NCBI GenBank assembly: GCA_026122225.1
Contig: JANEZZ010002246.1
Location: 434,001-498,000 of the forward strand
From: Heloderma charlesbogerti
Lineage: Eukaryota; Chordata; Lepidosauria; Squamata; Helodermatidae
DNA length: 64,000 nt
Direction: 5' to 3'
Position 1 is the first letter of the stretch. Each line of letters opens with the position of its first letter. The position numbers were made by a program, and so were the translations under genes. Shown piece after piece: positions 23,384 through 35,790 of this stretch. The notes beneath the pieces were generated by a model. The model worked only from the letters and a program-made list of their open reading frames with translations. It did not search any database and was not told where the DNA came from.

Positions 23384-24169
23384 CATTCTTAATCCCCTCC
23401 TCAAAGTGGCCCTACCATAGAAACTCTTCAATATCCAGAGCTCTATACCAAATGTATGGAGTTGCCACTGAATACAGGCTATTTCAGTTGCATGCTGCTG
23501 GCTTTCTTGCATGTTTTGCCCTATGAGTCACTTCATGTACATGATGAAGTATGATGGCCCTAAAAATGATATAAGGCTTCTTTTCCTCTGCACTCCCAAC
23601 GAATATGGCCACCCTAGTTCTGATTCACTGGATTTTATTTTTCAGCAGTTGCCACCCAGGAATAAGAAACTTGGCACTTAATCTGGCTGTGTATTACCAG
23701 CATCTCATGCTGACATGCTTCACTTTTTCCCACTGCATGATGGGGTAGAAGTTAGAGCATTTTCTCCAGAAATGTGAACGTTAGCCTTCCTGTACTCAGG
23801 CTCAATGGTACCTCCATTTACTTAGCGCCAGGTGGCAGCAGCAGATTCCTTTCCTTTAGTCCAAGATACGTTTCTGACTTCAATGTAATTTTATGGGTTT
23901 GGGGTTTTTTAACAGGTTGGTTTTTTTTACAGAAAAAATATGTGTGGTCTCTTATAGGGGTAAAAGCAGCTTGGAGGCATTATTTTCAATGGAGAAACAA
24001 GGTGAAGGGAAACTGCTAAGGAGCAGCTCTGCTCTACATCAGTCTTTCTCCTTCAGATTGCAGGCTTGGCAGCTGCATTCTGTAAAACAAAAGTCTGAAA
24101 AAGAATCTTGGACTGAAACAAAAATGTGGTGTTCTGCATTAAGCTTGGAGTTCCTCTGGGGTTTGTTTC

Positions 24170-24335
24170 TTTGGGAGAGCCCATATGATTTGCACACAGA
24201 AGGTCCTGGGGTTCAATCACTGGCACCTCCAATCACAAAGGATCAGGAAGAAAGTAATTGGAAAGACCGTCTTTCTGAAACCCTGGAGAGTTGCTGACAT
24301 TCAGAGTAGACAATACTGGGCTAGATGAACCAGTA
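24170..24335 (+). mobile_element. tRNA-derived SINE (squamate family), diverged
   Basis: GGGGTTCAATCACTGGCACC is the B-box region. The downstream body contains GGATCAGGAAGAAAG, GAAACCCTGGAGAGTTGCTG and ACTGGGCTAGATGAACCAG, matching the family at 52548-52740. Confidence 0.68.
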
Positions 24336-25340
24336 GACCAACCTGACATAAATCACCATCCTATGTCTCGATGGTGCTCATTCAGATTTCTAGCCTGACT
24401 TTTCCTGAGCTGATGGACAACCGTATTAACTCCACCAAGGGTTCTTCAATCCACTGGTGTCCAGCCCTGCAATTATTTAAGGAATGCATTCTCAAAATGG
24501 ACTGTCCAGTTCCCAGGCCATGAGAAGAGTAGCTGCTGCGTATTGTAGCGAGCGCTTCAAACCAGAAGATACATAGGATTGGCAGGGCCAGATAGCAGTG
24601 GAGGGCAAGTGATCCCAGTAGATGATGGTGGATTTCTCTTGAGTAGTGGAAGGAGGGGGTTGCAGCATAGGGAGAGTGCACATATTATATGACATCTCCA
24701 GTCAAAAGGGGGTTGGATAGCAAGACTGGAAATATCTTTGGAGGAGCCTTTAGAGAGCTTCTGGCAGGCAGAGTACTGGGCTAGACAGACTAATGCTGTA
24801 AATTAGTTTAAAGCAGATCCATCTATTTTAAAAATCCTAAACCTCTGAAACAGGAGTTCAGCAGCAAGCAAAATAATTGGGAATTTCTGACTTGAGGTCA
24901 GCAGCTAGGCTGCCTTGGATCTTTGGGGATTCTTCTTTGATGTGTTCCACTTTCAACACCCATCAGCTGCTGCTCTTTGTTGGCTATGCTGCAGCATTTC
25001 ATTGGGGAAATCGAGTCCTGAATTGCATTCTTGTGAGCAGTGCCTGGCTTACTCCTCCTTTCCTGTTCTGACAATACAGTGCCAACCTAAAGTGGGGAAA
25101 ATGTTCATTAAAAAAATAGAATATATTTTTCTTCCACTTACGTTGTTCAACGATGGTAGGTTTTCTTCTGACTCTAGAACTAAGTGCTGCAATGTCAGAG
25201 CAGATAAGCTACCTGCAGTGTAATGGATAATTGAGCTGAAATCTGTAAACTTAGCTAATATTGGCAGCTTGCGGGACTATAATGTAACTTTATTGCTTTA
25301 TACACTTGTTCTTTGCACTCTGTGTCCCATCATCATGCAG

Positions 25341-25505
25341 TAGATAGAGTGCCTGATTTGGACTGGGGAGGCTTGAGTTAAAATTCCTGCTCAGCCATGA
25401 AGTTCTCTGTGTTGGTCACCATCTTAGTCTAATTATCTCCACAGCGTTGTTATGAGGGTAAAATAGGGAAATTTCATGTGCGCTGCCTATGTTGAACCAT
25501 CTGTA
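25341..25505 (+). mobile_element. tRNA-derived SINE, second family, diverged
   Basis: The order of blocks (TAGATAGAGTGCCTGATTTGG, then a decayed B box, CAGCCATGAAGTTC, TGTTATGAGGGTAAAATAGG) matches the SINE nested at 36881-37132. Confidence 0.6.
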
Positions 25506-26956
25506 TTTAAGTCTCTCTGTCATTGGTAAGCTCAGCCTCCAGCCTGAGAGCAGGTAATGCTATAGTAGGGGTGAGGCTAAATATTTGTGAAACTGACCAG
25601 AGCCATGGCGGGTGATCTTGAGCTCATTATTATGGCCCTATTTGGGTGTTCCTTGCCCCCTCCATCACGTCCTGACAGCCTGACCCCACAGCTTTCCATG
25701 TTTTGGGGATGAACTGCAGTGGGGAAGCTGCCTGTGCAATTTATTACCCCACTGCAGAAGTTCAGCCCCAATGTGTGGAGGGCTGCAGGGCCAGGCCATT
25801 TGGAACATGACAGAGTGCGTCCCCAGTCCCCCTTCACGCGATGGCTTCTAACAGGGCTAATATCTCAGCTTAATCTGTCTGCTGGGGTGGTTGTGAGAAA
25901 AATATGAAAACCTTGAGTTCCTCGGAGCACGGGTGGAAATACAAATGTGAAATATGTGCATTTTATAAACAATAATATAGTAATGTGATTTGCAGATGAG
26001 AATAACATTTCTCACTGCTGAAACATCTCTCTTCTAGGTGGGAAGGCAAAGCAAAATGAAAGCAGGCAGTGCTGTGTAGAGAGAGCTTTTGAGAGCAGTA
26101 GTGTGCCTGGTTATACACAGTGTTTATGGAAAACTTCTCTGATGTCCCTCTACAGAAGGAGCAGAGCAAGCAATGATTGAGGCAAGGTTGAAGCTGGTGT
26201 GAATCTTAAAGCTTTTTAAGTGGTAGGAAGCCATATGCCACCTCTAAACCAAAATATTTTTTGTTGTTGCAATGTTTTTTATTATATTTATTTGCTGTCA
26301 TAACTGCAAATGAAATGAAAAACAGGGAGATGGTAGGGGTAGTTTCTAGATGATCAGCTTGGAGGAAATGTGAAACAAGTTTTCAAGTCGATCTGACTCG
26401 AGGTAAAATTGGAAAAATTGAACAGCTTTGGATTATGAAATAGTTTCTTTTAGAATTTAAGACAAAGTATTTATATATTGTTATCCAGCCCCTACTTCCC
26501 ACAAAATGATCTCTAAAAACTATGTGACAAGAACACTTCTAGACAGAGACTAGAGATGTAAAATGTCTGGAAATAATGAAGCCATGGGGAAAAATGTTTT
26601 TTAATCCTCTCTGTAAGATTCACAGCATAGTTAGTTCTTTCATTTCTTATTAAAATTATTGATCTAAAATTTTACCAATAGACATTTATGCTCAGTTTCC
26701 CAACATGTGAGTAAAGTCACCATTGTATACTTGACAGTAAATGTGCATTCTTGATAGTTTGGGTTTTGTTCTGTAGAGTCCGATGTTTCTGATGCTGTAG
26801 CAGTCGTTCAATGTAATTCTAATCTATTCAGACAATAATTACATATTTACTAATTGATTTTACTTTTAATAGTTTTAAAAATAATGATAATTTTATGAGC
26901 AAACTAATACATAAAATAACTTTAGGAACAGAATGTCTGCTGTATGTTCCTAAAGC

Positions 26957-27108
26957 AGCCCTCCCCAACCTGCTGCCCTCTGGATGGTTTGGACTACAGT
27001 GCCTAGCATTTCTGACCATTGGCCATGCTTCCTGAGGCTGATGGGAGCTAATATCTCAGCTTAATATTAAGTCAAAAATATCTGGAAGGCACCAGGTCAG
27101 GGAAGGCT
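26957..27108. repeat. Foldback MITE, 'CCAACCTGGTG' family, with internal insertion
   Basis: The ends are CCCTCCCCAACCTGCTGCC and GGCACCAGGTCAGGGAAGGC. The right arm is interrupted by an AT-rich stretch near 27055-27075. Confidence 0.65.
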
Positions 27109-28635
27109 GTCTTAAAGCAACAAAGTGACTTTAGATCTGTAAAGAGTGCTAAAAAAAGTATTGCTTATTTTTCAATTTTTCCCAAAATTTCTGTTTTTTC
27201 CTGGAGTGGGGGGAAATGGTTTTTTCCCATGGCCTCAAAATTTCTGGAATTTTTTACATCTCTAGTTAGGAACAATAATTGGGTTTGGGAGGCTGATGAA
27301 GGTAGGACCATTTTATCCCATTCTGACTGCAGAGTCCTTGTCCTGGGCAGAGAATAGAGCATGCATTTGGAACTTTAAAGATCCCAGCACAACAGTTGAG
27401 TTTATTTTATTTTTTGTTAGAGAAAATATTCGTTGCTGCAGTTAAATATATAATCTTTACTGTATCTGGTGTTGCAACCACCACAGCAATACTGTTCTGA
27501 ATTACCTTTGCTGGGTTTTTGCCCTCTTATGCCTTTTGTCCTTATATAAGCATGGCATGGAAATCCATCAAATACTGTTTCTCGTCTTGTTTCTGTCTAT
27601 CTTAGACATTGGCCAGCACTGAAGAAAGTCATTTGCCTTCTCTTCACTCTTTAGGTTGCTAGTTCTTCGGAAGAAATCAGTATCTGCCCAGCTCTTATGC
27701 TTGTGACACTGGAAACTTGAAAAATTTCATATAGTTCCTCCTAATGTTTCAGCTTTTCACTGATTTGACTTTGAAAACTTCCTTCTAGGAAGTGATGGTA
27801 GTTCCTGGAGAGCTAATTGAAAACCTTATAAAGCCAAATGCCTCTTGGGTCACTTCAGATGTCCTTGCCATTATATTACACCACACCCATTTCCATATCT
27901 GTTTTTGGTTTGACATTGGAAGTCAATCTCAAAATGAAAAATAGTAGCTTAAGTTTTACTTAATGGTAAAAAAAAAATCTTTTGGCTTGATTCAGATAAC
28001 ATGTTTCTACCTGTCCCTTTGTTTCTCCCCTCTTGTGCGTAGATTCCCTGGTTTGCTATAGGTATAAGTTTGCTGTTGCATTTAAATTCGAGTTAGCACT
28101 AACTAGGGTTCCCCAAAAACATGCTTAGCAAATCCCCTTCAAAGAACAGTTTCAAATCATGTCTTGGAGGCATTTATGATTAGTGCTAACCATAGTTTCT
28201 GTTTCAGAGAGAACCACAAGCAATGGTTATAGCAAACTGTGAGAGGAAGGATCCTCTCAAATGGCACAAAAGCCAGGAAACTATCAAACAATAACTGGTT
28301 GCGGGGAAAGGGGTGGTGCCAGGAGAAACCAAGGTTGTAAGCAACATTTTGGCATGGAGACCTCAGCAACTGGATTGCCTTTCCTATGCAGATATGGCTC
28401 CATGTTTCCATAGGAATGCTGCCTGGCAGCTGAGGTCTTGCAACGGCGACTTGGCTTTCTTTCTAAATGGAAGGAAAAACCCAGACCGCTCAACACTGTA
28501 AAAATGTCAGTCTCCCATTACCAATTTTTGGGAAGGTTTTGGGCCCCCCCCACCATATTTTTAGAGTTTGAATGTATTTGGTTCAATTCTAGTTTGAAAT
28601 CAAACATTCTGTTAGAATAGCCAGTTTGTTTAAAA

Positions 28636-28935
28636 CAGGTAGGCAATGTGCTGCCCTTGGACACCTTCCTTGGTGCTCACTTAGGTGTCCTAGCACCCAC
28701 CCACCCCAAATTACCAGCATCTCGGATCACTGAAATAAGTTTCTGCTGGTGCTGAAAACTGTGGGTTCAGAGGAGTTGCTTAGTGTATTGGGGTTCAAGC
28801 CTCACCTGTTCAGTCTTTCGAACAGGTTAATTGTCCTTTGCCACACCTCCCATCATGGCAGCCATGTTGTGGTTCCTGCAGTGGTTTTTCAAATTGCCAA
28901 ATGTGCCCACCGCTGAAAAAGGTTGCCTATCCCTG
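28636..28935. mobile_element. hAT-like non-autonomous DNA transposon (300 bp)
   Basis: An exact 8-base target duplication, GTTTAAAA, flanks it at 28628-28635 and 28936-28943. The termini are CAGGTAGGCAATGTG and, read on the other strand, CAGGGATAGGCAACC. There is no coding capacity. A truncated relative (AGGGGTAGGCAACC) starts near 58593. Confidence 0.82.
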
Positions 28936-31080
28936 GTTTAAAAGCTGGATGTTTCATCCTGTGAGGTGGCTCCTCAGGCATGAATCCAAAGCCATCTTCT
29001 CTTGCCAGGGCCATATGGACTAACTGAATCAACATTGCTGTCTGCCCAACAGCATACAGGAACGTTGGGGGGGGGGGCAGCGCTTGCTTTTGCATCTTGC
29101 TTTGAACATCTCCTCCTTCTAAACAGCCAATTTAATGTTTAAAAAACATTTAAACTTATTCTTTATTTCTCATTCTTCAGGGTCAACAAATCCCCAGTGC
29201 CTTGACTGGCTTCTAAAGACCTGAGACATTTAAAATGCACTCACTGAAGTTGAGAGAGATGGGCTGCAAATTGACAGTTGTGAAGATTTTTTTAGCTAGG
29301 GCTGTTGCCCAATTAAAGAAATGTTTTTTGATAAGGGTATTACATTTGCTTACAAATAAAAACAAAAAGCACATGTATACATGTGTCATAGCAGGCACCA
29401 TCTTAGTGGTATTCCCTCTTCTGTGTGTGAGAGAAGGGAGCATGGCTATTAAGATGATGCTTGCCATCTACAGTTTTTATAAGTGTCATGGACTGGTAGA
29501 AGGGAAAACAGGAAAAACAGTGTGCCCCCCTTTTTTGCCCTTCCCTCGGGGGCCTGTTCTGCTGCCACCAGGTGGAAATCTCTCTTTTTTTTCTGGCTTT
29601 CTGCACCAACCCAGCCTTAAAACTCTTTGAGTCTCAGGTATCTACTTTAGGTAGTATGGGGGTTGGCTGTTAGATGTGGGGTTGATAACCCAGAAAGCAA
29701 AAGAGACCATGGAATTTCAGTATTAGTTTAAGCTTAAAAGTTTAAACTTTTACTGAAGAAAAATGTTAATAGAAAAATTTTATAATCTGAACAGATACAC
29801 GGAAAAAATCCAGGTCCCTTCCAAGCAATATCTTACTGTCATTGGTCTAGTTCTCTCAATCAGTTCTCTAGTTCCAGCAGCTCTGACTCCAGGATTTTGG
29901 CCTGCCTGCCCTCTCTCTCCTTGCCTTTCAGCCTCTCTGCCTTTGGCTTTTATCTTCTAAAGGAAAGTTTATCTCTAACTCCATGCAATCAGGAGAGTAG
30001 TTTTTTGTTCATTTCTGTGTACTAAGTTTCTATTTAACCCCTGAACTTAACCCCCCCCCCCTTTCTCTGACCTTCTGTTGAGCTTCATAATACCTTGGCT
30101 TCCTGAATAAAACTTCCTGAGCTCTACATTCTACCTAAACATTTGACCTCTAAACTTTTAACCTTGTGGCTGAAACTGACATACAGGCACGCCCGTGGGC
30201 ACACACACACACACTTAACCCCATAAAGCTAACTACATACAAAAATGGTGGACAGCTCTATTCCTTTACAATAAGTACTTGTATTTAAAAACTGTATTTC
30301 AAAAACTCTGCCCAATCAAGTTACTTTTTAAAGTTTCATAAGTTTTGTTAATCAATTAATCATTGCAGTCTTACTTCTAGCAATGGATCCATTTACAATT
30401 TAGCAATGATATCTTAGGGCGTTGATCATGAAACTGTGAATTGATCACACTAGTTGTTCAAGCTGCCAGAGGTTAGGGTAAAGGAGGCACAAGACGTTTT
30501 TACTTAATTGTCACGGGTTGGATCCCAGCAGGTGCTTCTTAATTTTTTTTTCCAGAGGTAAGCCCTGGATGTCAAAATGGTTGCTCACCCCTGCTTTATT
30601 TAAATAACCTTGGTGTATTTCCTTAGTAAGATGTTTGAGAGCCACCATTGGTCTCATAATGTTTGGTGGATTTGGTTTATTTTATCTTTTCCTTCTCACA
30701 ATTCTTATGAAAGTTTTGCACAAACTATTCCAGGGTAACTTAAGGCATGCTCTTCATACACATGCATGATTGTATACATATATAAATCTTACTATGTGTG
30801 TCTGGTCATGTAACTGAATACCTAATCTCTGGGTGCAAGGCACCTGACCGTCACTTTTGCAAAATAACTTGATTGTATGAGGGGATGAATAGGACTGTTA
30901 GCTGTGGAGTTAGTAAGCTTTCTAGCAGACATCTAGTGTGCTGTGTTTGTTTGAAGTGCTCAGTAGATGTTGCCTTTCAGAACGTATCTTGCTATAATGT
31001 TTTAAAGGGTTAGTTCTTTTTTAAAAAAAAAAAAAGGAAAGAGAACCCATCATGACAGTTGGAAGCCACTCATTCTTCAT

Positions 31081-31095
31081 CTGCCCTTTTTTCAG
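31081..31095 (+). other. FASTKD5: Probable 3' splice site of the FASTKD5 coding exon
   Basis: A pyrimidine-rich tract runs into TTTTTTCAG, with AG at 31094-31095. It lies 35 bases before the ATG at 31131, leaving a short 5' untranslated piece in the coding exon. This placement explains why the open frame upstream to 31059 should not be translated. The upstream partner is inferred to be the donor at 20452. Confidence 0.6.
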
Positions 31096-31130
31096 TACCT
31101 GGAACCAATTCTCACCTGGTAATTGTGGCC

Positions 31131-33605
31131 ATGGCTACGGGGATAATATGCCGAAGAATTGCAGGGCGATCTTGCAGGGCAGCTGCATTTTCTACTACAA
31201 CCAAGGCTGGGTGTAAGAAGATATTCTTCAGAAAGGCACAAGAGAGCCAGAGCACCAGAAAGGCAGACAAGGGTTCCAAGCATACTGTCACACTCAGATT
31301 GTGGAAGCCTGCAGAATACAGGGTATCGTTTAATCCCTCAGCCTACCCAGGAACCAAATGCATAGATCATGAAGGTGCCTCGAGAGGTCTGGAGGAAGAA
31401 TCACTTGACAGTGACTACACCAGAATCGGCGTCAAACAGATCCAAAATACATATAGCGTTACCTGCTCACGAAGGCTTTCTAGCACAAAAAATGTGTTGC
31501 TGGATTGGGAAAGCAGTAAGCTCTCCAACCAAGCTGTCTTGATGCAGCCAACTAAACTAGCTCCAATGAAAGATGATGGGCAAACTGCTTGTGTGGAGGC
31601 CTATGACACGAAGGAAGATCCTAGAGCATTCCAGAAGCAAAGGCCTGAATACAGATCTCTCTGTTTCAACAGATGTGAGCTCCCTTCTCCCCTTTCCATG
31701 GAGGAATTTAACCTGATCCTACAGAAAGTCATTGTGCTGAAAAGTAGCCTGAAGCCAGGAACAATTGCAGATTATTTCTCCAGGCTGAGCCACTTGCCAG
31801 CAGAACAGCACATACGTTTGAGGTCCGATACCAGGTTTACTACACTGTGTCGCTATGGAGTTGAGAATGTCCAGCACTTTGATATTTTTGAGCTTATTGT
31901 GGTTTTAAAGGCGTTTGTCTGCTTAGCCGTTCCACCCACCCACTCTATGCTGAATGTGTATGAAAAGGAGTGCTGCCGTCGGGCCTGGAATATGAGCCTG
32001 GATCAACAGCTGCTGGTGGCTGACCTGTGGCGTTGCTTAGGGTGCAGTGTCCCTCGGTATTTAGATATTGTGTTGAGCTATGTTAACTTGCATTGGCAAG
32101 ATCTCACTTTGACCCAACTGGTTCAGCTAGCTTACATCATTGGTGAAGGCCGTAAAGCACCTGAAGAGTTAGTGCGGAAACTAGACATCTTGGTGTTGAA
32201 GCAGTTGGACTTCCTCAACCTAGAGGAAGTTGGCGCCATTTGCTTAGGCTTCTTCAAGTCACACAATGGTCTTTCAGAACGTACTATGCAAAAAATTGGA
32301 GATAAAGTATCTGCCCACATGGCAGATATGAGTAATTATGCCTTGGTGAATGTCCTTAAGATGTTTCGCTTCACTCATATTGATCACACTGACTTTCTGA
32401 AGGAGCTTGGGAATGTTGTTCCTCCTCGAGTACCGGCCATAGGCATTCAGGGTGTCATGCACATAACACTTGCCTGTTCAGCTTTGCATTATCTGGATGA
32501 AAAGATTATGAATGCTGTCGCCTCTTCTGTGCCTTCCAGGGCAGCTTACTGCCGAAGCAAAGACATTGCCAAATTTTTGTGGTCTTTTGGGTGCTTGAAC
32601 TACGAACCACCCAATGCAAAGGAATTTTATGCCAGCCTCGAGGAACAAATCCACGCAAAGATGCACGAATTTCAGAAATTTCCCGAGCATTTGCTCACCT
32701 GCCTGCTAGCTCTGGCATTTGCAGAGCGGTTCCCGAATGACTTGATAGACTACACTCTGAGTCCTGAGTTTATCAAATTAAGCAGCAAGAATAAATTTGA
32801 CCTCCAAAAGGACTTCTTCACCCTTGATGGTACAGTGGAGATTGAATGTCCTGGCTACATGGGCAATCGCCTTGCGCCACAGCTTAAGCAAGAGGTGACA
32901 GAGATGCTGTGGAACTTTGCCAAGAAGGATATCTGCTTGAAGCTGGAAGTCACTGAAGCTCTGTCTCTACTGGAAGACATGTTGGGCGGGCCCCAGTATG
33001 TCAAAAACCACATGATCTTGCCTCACACCAGATCAATAGATCTGGAGATTCATTTAGACCCTGACCAAAGACCATTGCCATTTAACTCAGAAGTTGTTAC
33101 ACCAGTAAAATTAGAACTAAAAGAGAATGGACTACCCCTTACAGATGACTTAATGAATCAGCTTTTAAGAGGAAGGTCGAGTAGCCAGTCCCCTGTGGAT
33201 GACTATGAAAGCAAGATTGAAATGTGTGCCCAGGAAACCAAAGCAGTACAGGAGCAGTCTCCATCCACTTGGAATCATTTTGCAGTTTCCAGTGGAGTTC
33301 CACTTACTGGCGCCATCTTGGATGCTTTGACTAAATCAGATGCCTCTTGTGAATGTCCAGCCCCTTGGCTGAATGAGCCACACCGTGGAGGCATGAAACT
33401 AGCTGTTCAGGTGTCCAATAGGAACCACTACTGCTATGGCTCAAAACGCCTACTGGGGCTCCACAATTTGAAAAGGAGGCAACTCCGTCAAATTGGATAC
33501 AGAGTGATAGAACTACCTTTCTGGGAATGGTTTCCGTTACTCAGACGTAGCCGTTCAGAAAAACTGAGCTATTTACACCATAAAGTGTTTGGCTCTTTGG
33601 TATAA
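31131..33605 (+). CDS. FASTKD5: FAST kinase domain-containing protein 5, mitochondrial
   Basis: FASTKD5 is a mitochondrial matrix/RNA-granule protein needed to process non-canonical mitochondrial pre-mRNA junctions that lack tRNA punctuation. The reading frame is a single uninterrupted exon of 824 residues; human is about 764 as I recall. The start chosen is ATG 31131, in a strong context (GCC before, G after). The frame stays open upstream to 31059, but that stretch crosses a likely splice acceptor ending at 31095. Residues 1-20 (MATGIICRRIAGRSCRAAAF) are basic with no acidic residue, as expected for a mitochondrial presequence, and resemble mammalian FASTKD5. A FAST_1-like region covers about 478-548 (around WSFGCLNYEPP), FAST_2 about 575-665 (around MLGGPQYVK), and a RAP domain about 752-812 (around NRNHYCYGSKRLLGLHN). 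The middle and C-terminus are highly conserved and the N-terminal 180 residues are divergent. No frame damage is seen, so it looks functional. Confidence 0.95.
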   Translation: MATGIICRRIAGRSCRAAAFSTTTKAGCKKIFFRKAQESQSTRKADKGSKHTVTLRLWKPAEYRVSFNPSAYPGTKCIDHEGASRGLEEESLDSDYTRIGVKQIQNTYSVTCSRRLSSTKNVLLDWESSKLSNQAVLMQPTKLAPMKDDGQTACVEAYDTKEDPRAFQKQRPEYRSLCFNRCELPSPLSMEEFNLILQKVIVLKSSLKPGTIADYFSRLSHLPAEQHIRLRSDTRFTTLCRYGVENVQHFDIFELIVVLKAFVCLAVPPTHSMLNVYEKECCRRAWNMSLDQQLLVADLWRCLGCSVPRYLDIVLSYVNLHWQDLTLTQLVQLAYIIGEGRKAPEELVRKLDILVLKQLDFLNLEEVGAICLGFFKSHNGLSERTMQKIGDKVSAHMADMSNYALVNVLKMFRFTHIDHTDFLKELGNVVPPRVPAIGIQGVMHITLACSALHYLDEKIMNAVASSVPSRAAYCRSKDIAKFLWSFGCLNYEPPNAKEFYASLEEQIHAKMHEFQKFPEHLLTCLLALAFAERFPNDLIDYTLSPEFIKLSSKNKFDLQKDFFTLDGTVEIECPGYMGNRLAPQLKQEVTEMLWNFAKKDICLKLEVTEALSLLEDMLGGPQYVKNHMILPHTRSIDLEIHLDPDQRPLPFNSEVVTPVKLELKENGLPLTDDLMNQLLRGRSSSQSPVDDYESKIEMCAQETKAVQEQSPSTWNHFAVSSGVPLTGAILDALTKSDASCECPAPWLNEPHRGGMKLAVQVSNRNHYCYGSKRLLGLHNLKRRQLRQIGYRVIELPFWEWFPLLRRSRSEKLSYLHHKVFGSLV

Positions 33606-33853
33606 CAGAAAACCAAACTGTCATGTAGAACCAAAATTCTAAAGCTGACATGCTGATGCCCTTACTTTCAATCAGGTTCTGTGGCACACCGTAGCTGGAT
33701 GGCTTTCCACTGGAGTATAACTGGCTTTTCCTAAGCTACTTAATTGGTTTCATCTCTTTGCAGGGCCCATTCCTCAGTATTCTCAGAAGGAGGGATGCAC
33801 ATATCTAGCATGTTCCTTCTTTTGTAAATGGATTTCACAGTAGTTTTCCTGTA

Positions 33854-33859
33854 AATAAA
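33854..33859 (+). terminator. FASTKD5: FASTKD5 poly(A) signal
   Basis: A canonical AATAAA lies about 250 bases after the FASTKD5 stop codon and is followed at once by a TG/T-rich stretch (TGTGTCTTTTATGTG), the usual downstream element. Use of this site ends the FASTKD5 transcript. Reading past it is required for UBOX5. Confidence 0.75.
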
Positions 33860-34814
33860 ATGTGTCTTTTATGTGACTTTACCTGCTGCTTTTTCCCCCT
33901 AATGGGGAAGTTATCATTTTTTGAAAGTTAACAGAGAGAGAAAGCTCTTCCAAGAATTAATGATACCAATATGGTCCAGTGGCAAGATCTGGAGTTAAAC
34001 CCCAGTTCACCTATAACCCGAGCGAGTCTTAACAGTTTTGGTTCCCCATTTGTAAAATAGGAATTAACTCTATAACAAAGCAGATTTAGAGATACATAAA
34101 TGAGAGAGAAATTATAAAATAATTGGCACGTGAAACAATATTTTAGTATTGTTTCTTGGGTATTATGCTAATAAAAATATCTGGTATTGGTAAGGCATTG
34201 TGGGGTAATGTTGAATGCTCACATAAGCATAACATCTTTTCACAATCCATTCCACTTTAATCACCTTTTCGTTCAGAATAGTTGGCATGTGGGGGTAAGG
34301 GGTGGACTTTCCAGTGTTTCAGATAAGTGACTGGAACCTATCACGATTTAATTAATCTACATTTATTGATCTTAGACACTCAGAATGGTGATTTTTTAAA
34401 AATGTTACTAAACATGAGATCCAAACCAAAGAGCTGTTGATTAATCAGAAATTATGCTGAAAATTCCCCACTTAGATTTCCAACCACAGAAAGAGATTAG
34501 GCATTTGGTGTTATTAGTCAAGTTCCATTGATATTCATATGCACGCTTTTATTGCATAGGCTTGAGTATTGCCATGCCTTTGCTTTACAGATGGCATCTA
34601 GCTTAACAAGTGGGTTTGCAGTAATTTTTGACAACAACCCTGCACCACGGCATGCTTCCCTCTTTCAAGGCTTTGTGCTGGATTCAGAATGTCTCAGTGG
34701 AAGAATTCCATCCTTTTGGGGGGGTTTAAACCTACAGCTGGGCTGTGAGCTATTGCTTCTTGTGAAGGAGAATGTTATAACCATAACAGATGCACGTCAC
34801 CATGTTTCATACAT
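33860..34814. other. Intron sequence after FASTKD5
   Basis: Nothing coding is recognised. About 33970-34085 resembles a MIR-type SINE: GGTCCAGTGGCAAGATCTGG, a decayed promoter box, then CCCCATTTGTAAAATAGG, the typical MIR 3' block. Confidence 0.45.
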
Positions 34815-35790
34815 ATTTATTTATTACATCGCTATACCACCCAGTAGCTGAAGCTCTTTGGGCAGTTCACAAGAGTTAAAACCATAAAATACAGCAACAT
34901 AATATAAAACATAATACTAAATTTTTTAAAGTGCAAAAGTACAGTATAAAACCAGAGTAAAAAACAGCAGCTGTGTAAATATCTGAAACTACAATAACAA
35001 ATTTAAAACAGTAAAAACGGAAGAACTGAAAATGCCTGGGAAAATAAAAAGGTCTTTCCCTGGCACTGAAAAGGCCACAACACAGGTGCCAGGTGAACCT
35101 CTTTGGTCAGGACGTTCCAAGACCAGGGTTCCACAGCTGAAAAGGCCTTCTCCTTAATAGCCCCTTGCTTCACCTCATTTGGCAGGGCACTGAGAGAAAG
35201 GCCTCTGCGGACAATCTTAGCATCCAGGCGGGTACATATGGGAGGAGACACTGCTTCAGGTAACCTGGCCCCAAGCTGTTGAGAGCTTTAAACTTTAATA
35301 CTACCACTTTGAATTGGGCCCGGAAACAGACTGGAAGACAGCACAGATCATAAATCACTGGTGTAATATGTTCAGATCAACCGGTCCCTGTTAACACTCT
35401 CTCTGCCCTATTTTGGACCAGCTGACGTTTCCAGACCATTTTCAAACTGAGCCCAACATATAACATGGTGCAGTAATCCAGGTGAGAGGATACCAGAGTC
35501 CAGGTAAGGGCGTAGTTGGTGTATCAAGTTAAGTTGATAAAAGGTGCTCCGTGCCACCGAGGCCGCTTGTCCCTCCTGTGGCAATGCTCGTTCCAAGAGC
35601 ACCCGCAGACTACAAACCTGATCCTTTAGGGGGAGTGCAGCCTCCACAGAACAGGTTGAACATCACTTAACCAGGCAGATGAACCGCCCACTAACAGTAC
35701 CTCTGTCTTGTCTGGACTGAGTCTCTGTTTATTGGCCCTCATCCAGTCCTTTACCCTGCCCAAGCTCTGGTTTACTGGGGGCAAAGGCTA
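34815..35790 (-). mobile_element. L2 LINE 3' part
   Basis: From the left it begins with TTTATTTATTACATCGC and CTATACCACCCAGTAG, the reversed L2 terminus. The minus strand then gives AVEPWSWNVL, FRAQFKVVVLKFKALNSLGPGYL and ARSTFYQLNLIHQLRPYLD, all L2 reverse transcriptase C-terminal motifs, with frameshifts between them. Decayed, no function. Confidence 0.75.

Larger units (their letters stand above)
21733..31080. other. UBOX5 intron 1, proximal part
   Basis: No exon is recognised between the promoter exon and FASTKD5. Contents seen: tRNA-derived SINE pieces at 22028-22172, 24170-24335 and 25341-25505, a (TG)n(AG)n tract at 23338-23383, a hairpin at about 25700-25770 (GAACTGCAGTGGGG against CCCCACTGCAGAAGTTC), a foldback MITE at 26957-27108, and a hAT-like element at 28636-28935. 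I see nothing recognisable at 29000-31050 except a C run near 30049. Confidence 0.5.

Noticed and set aside
31059..31130. Upstream in-frame ATG giving FASTKD5 24 extra residues
   Set aside because: The stretch crosses a pyrimidine tract and AG acceptor ending at 31095. The ATG at 31131 has the better context, and the residues after it match the family N-terminus.
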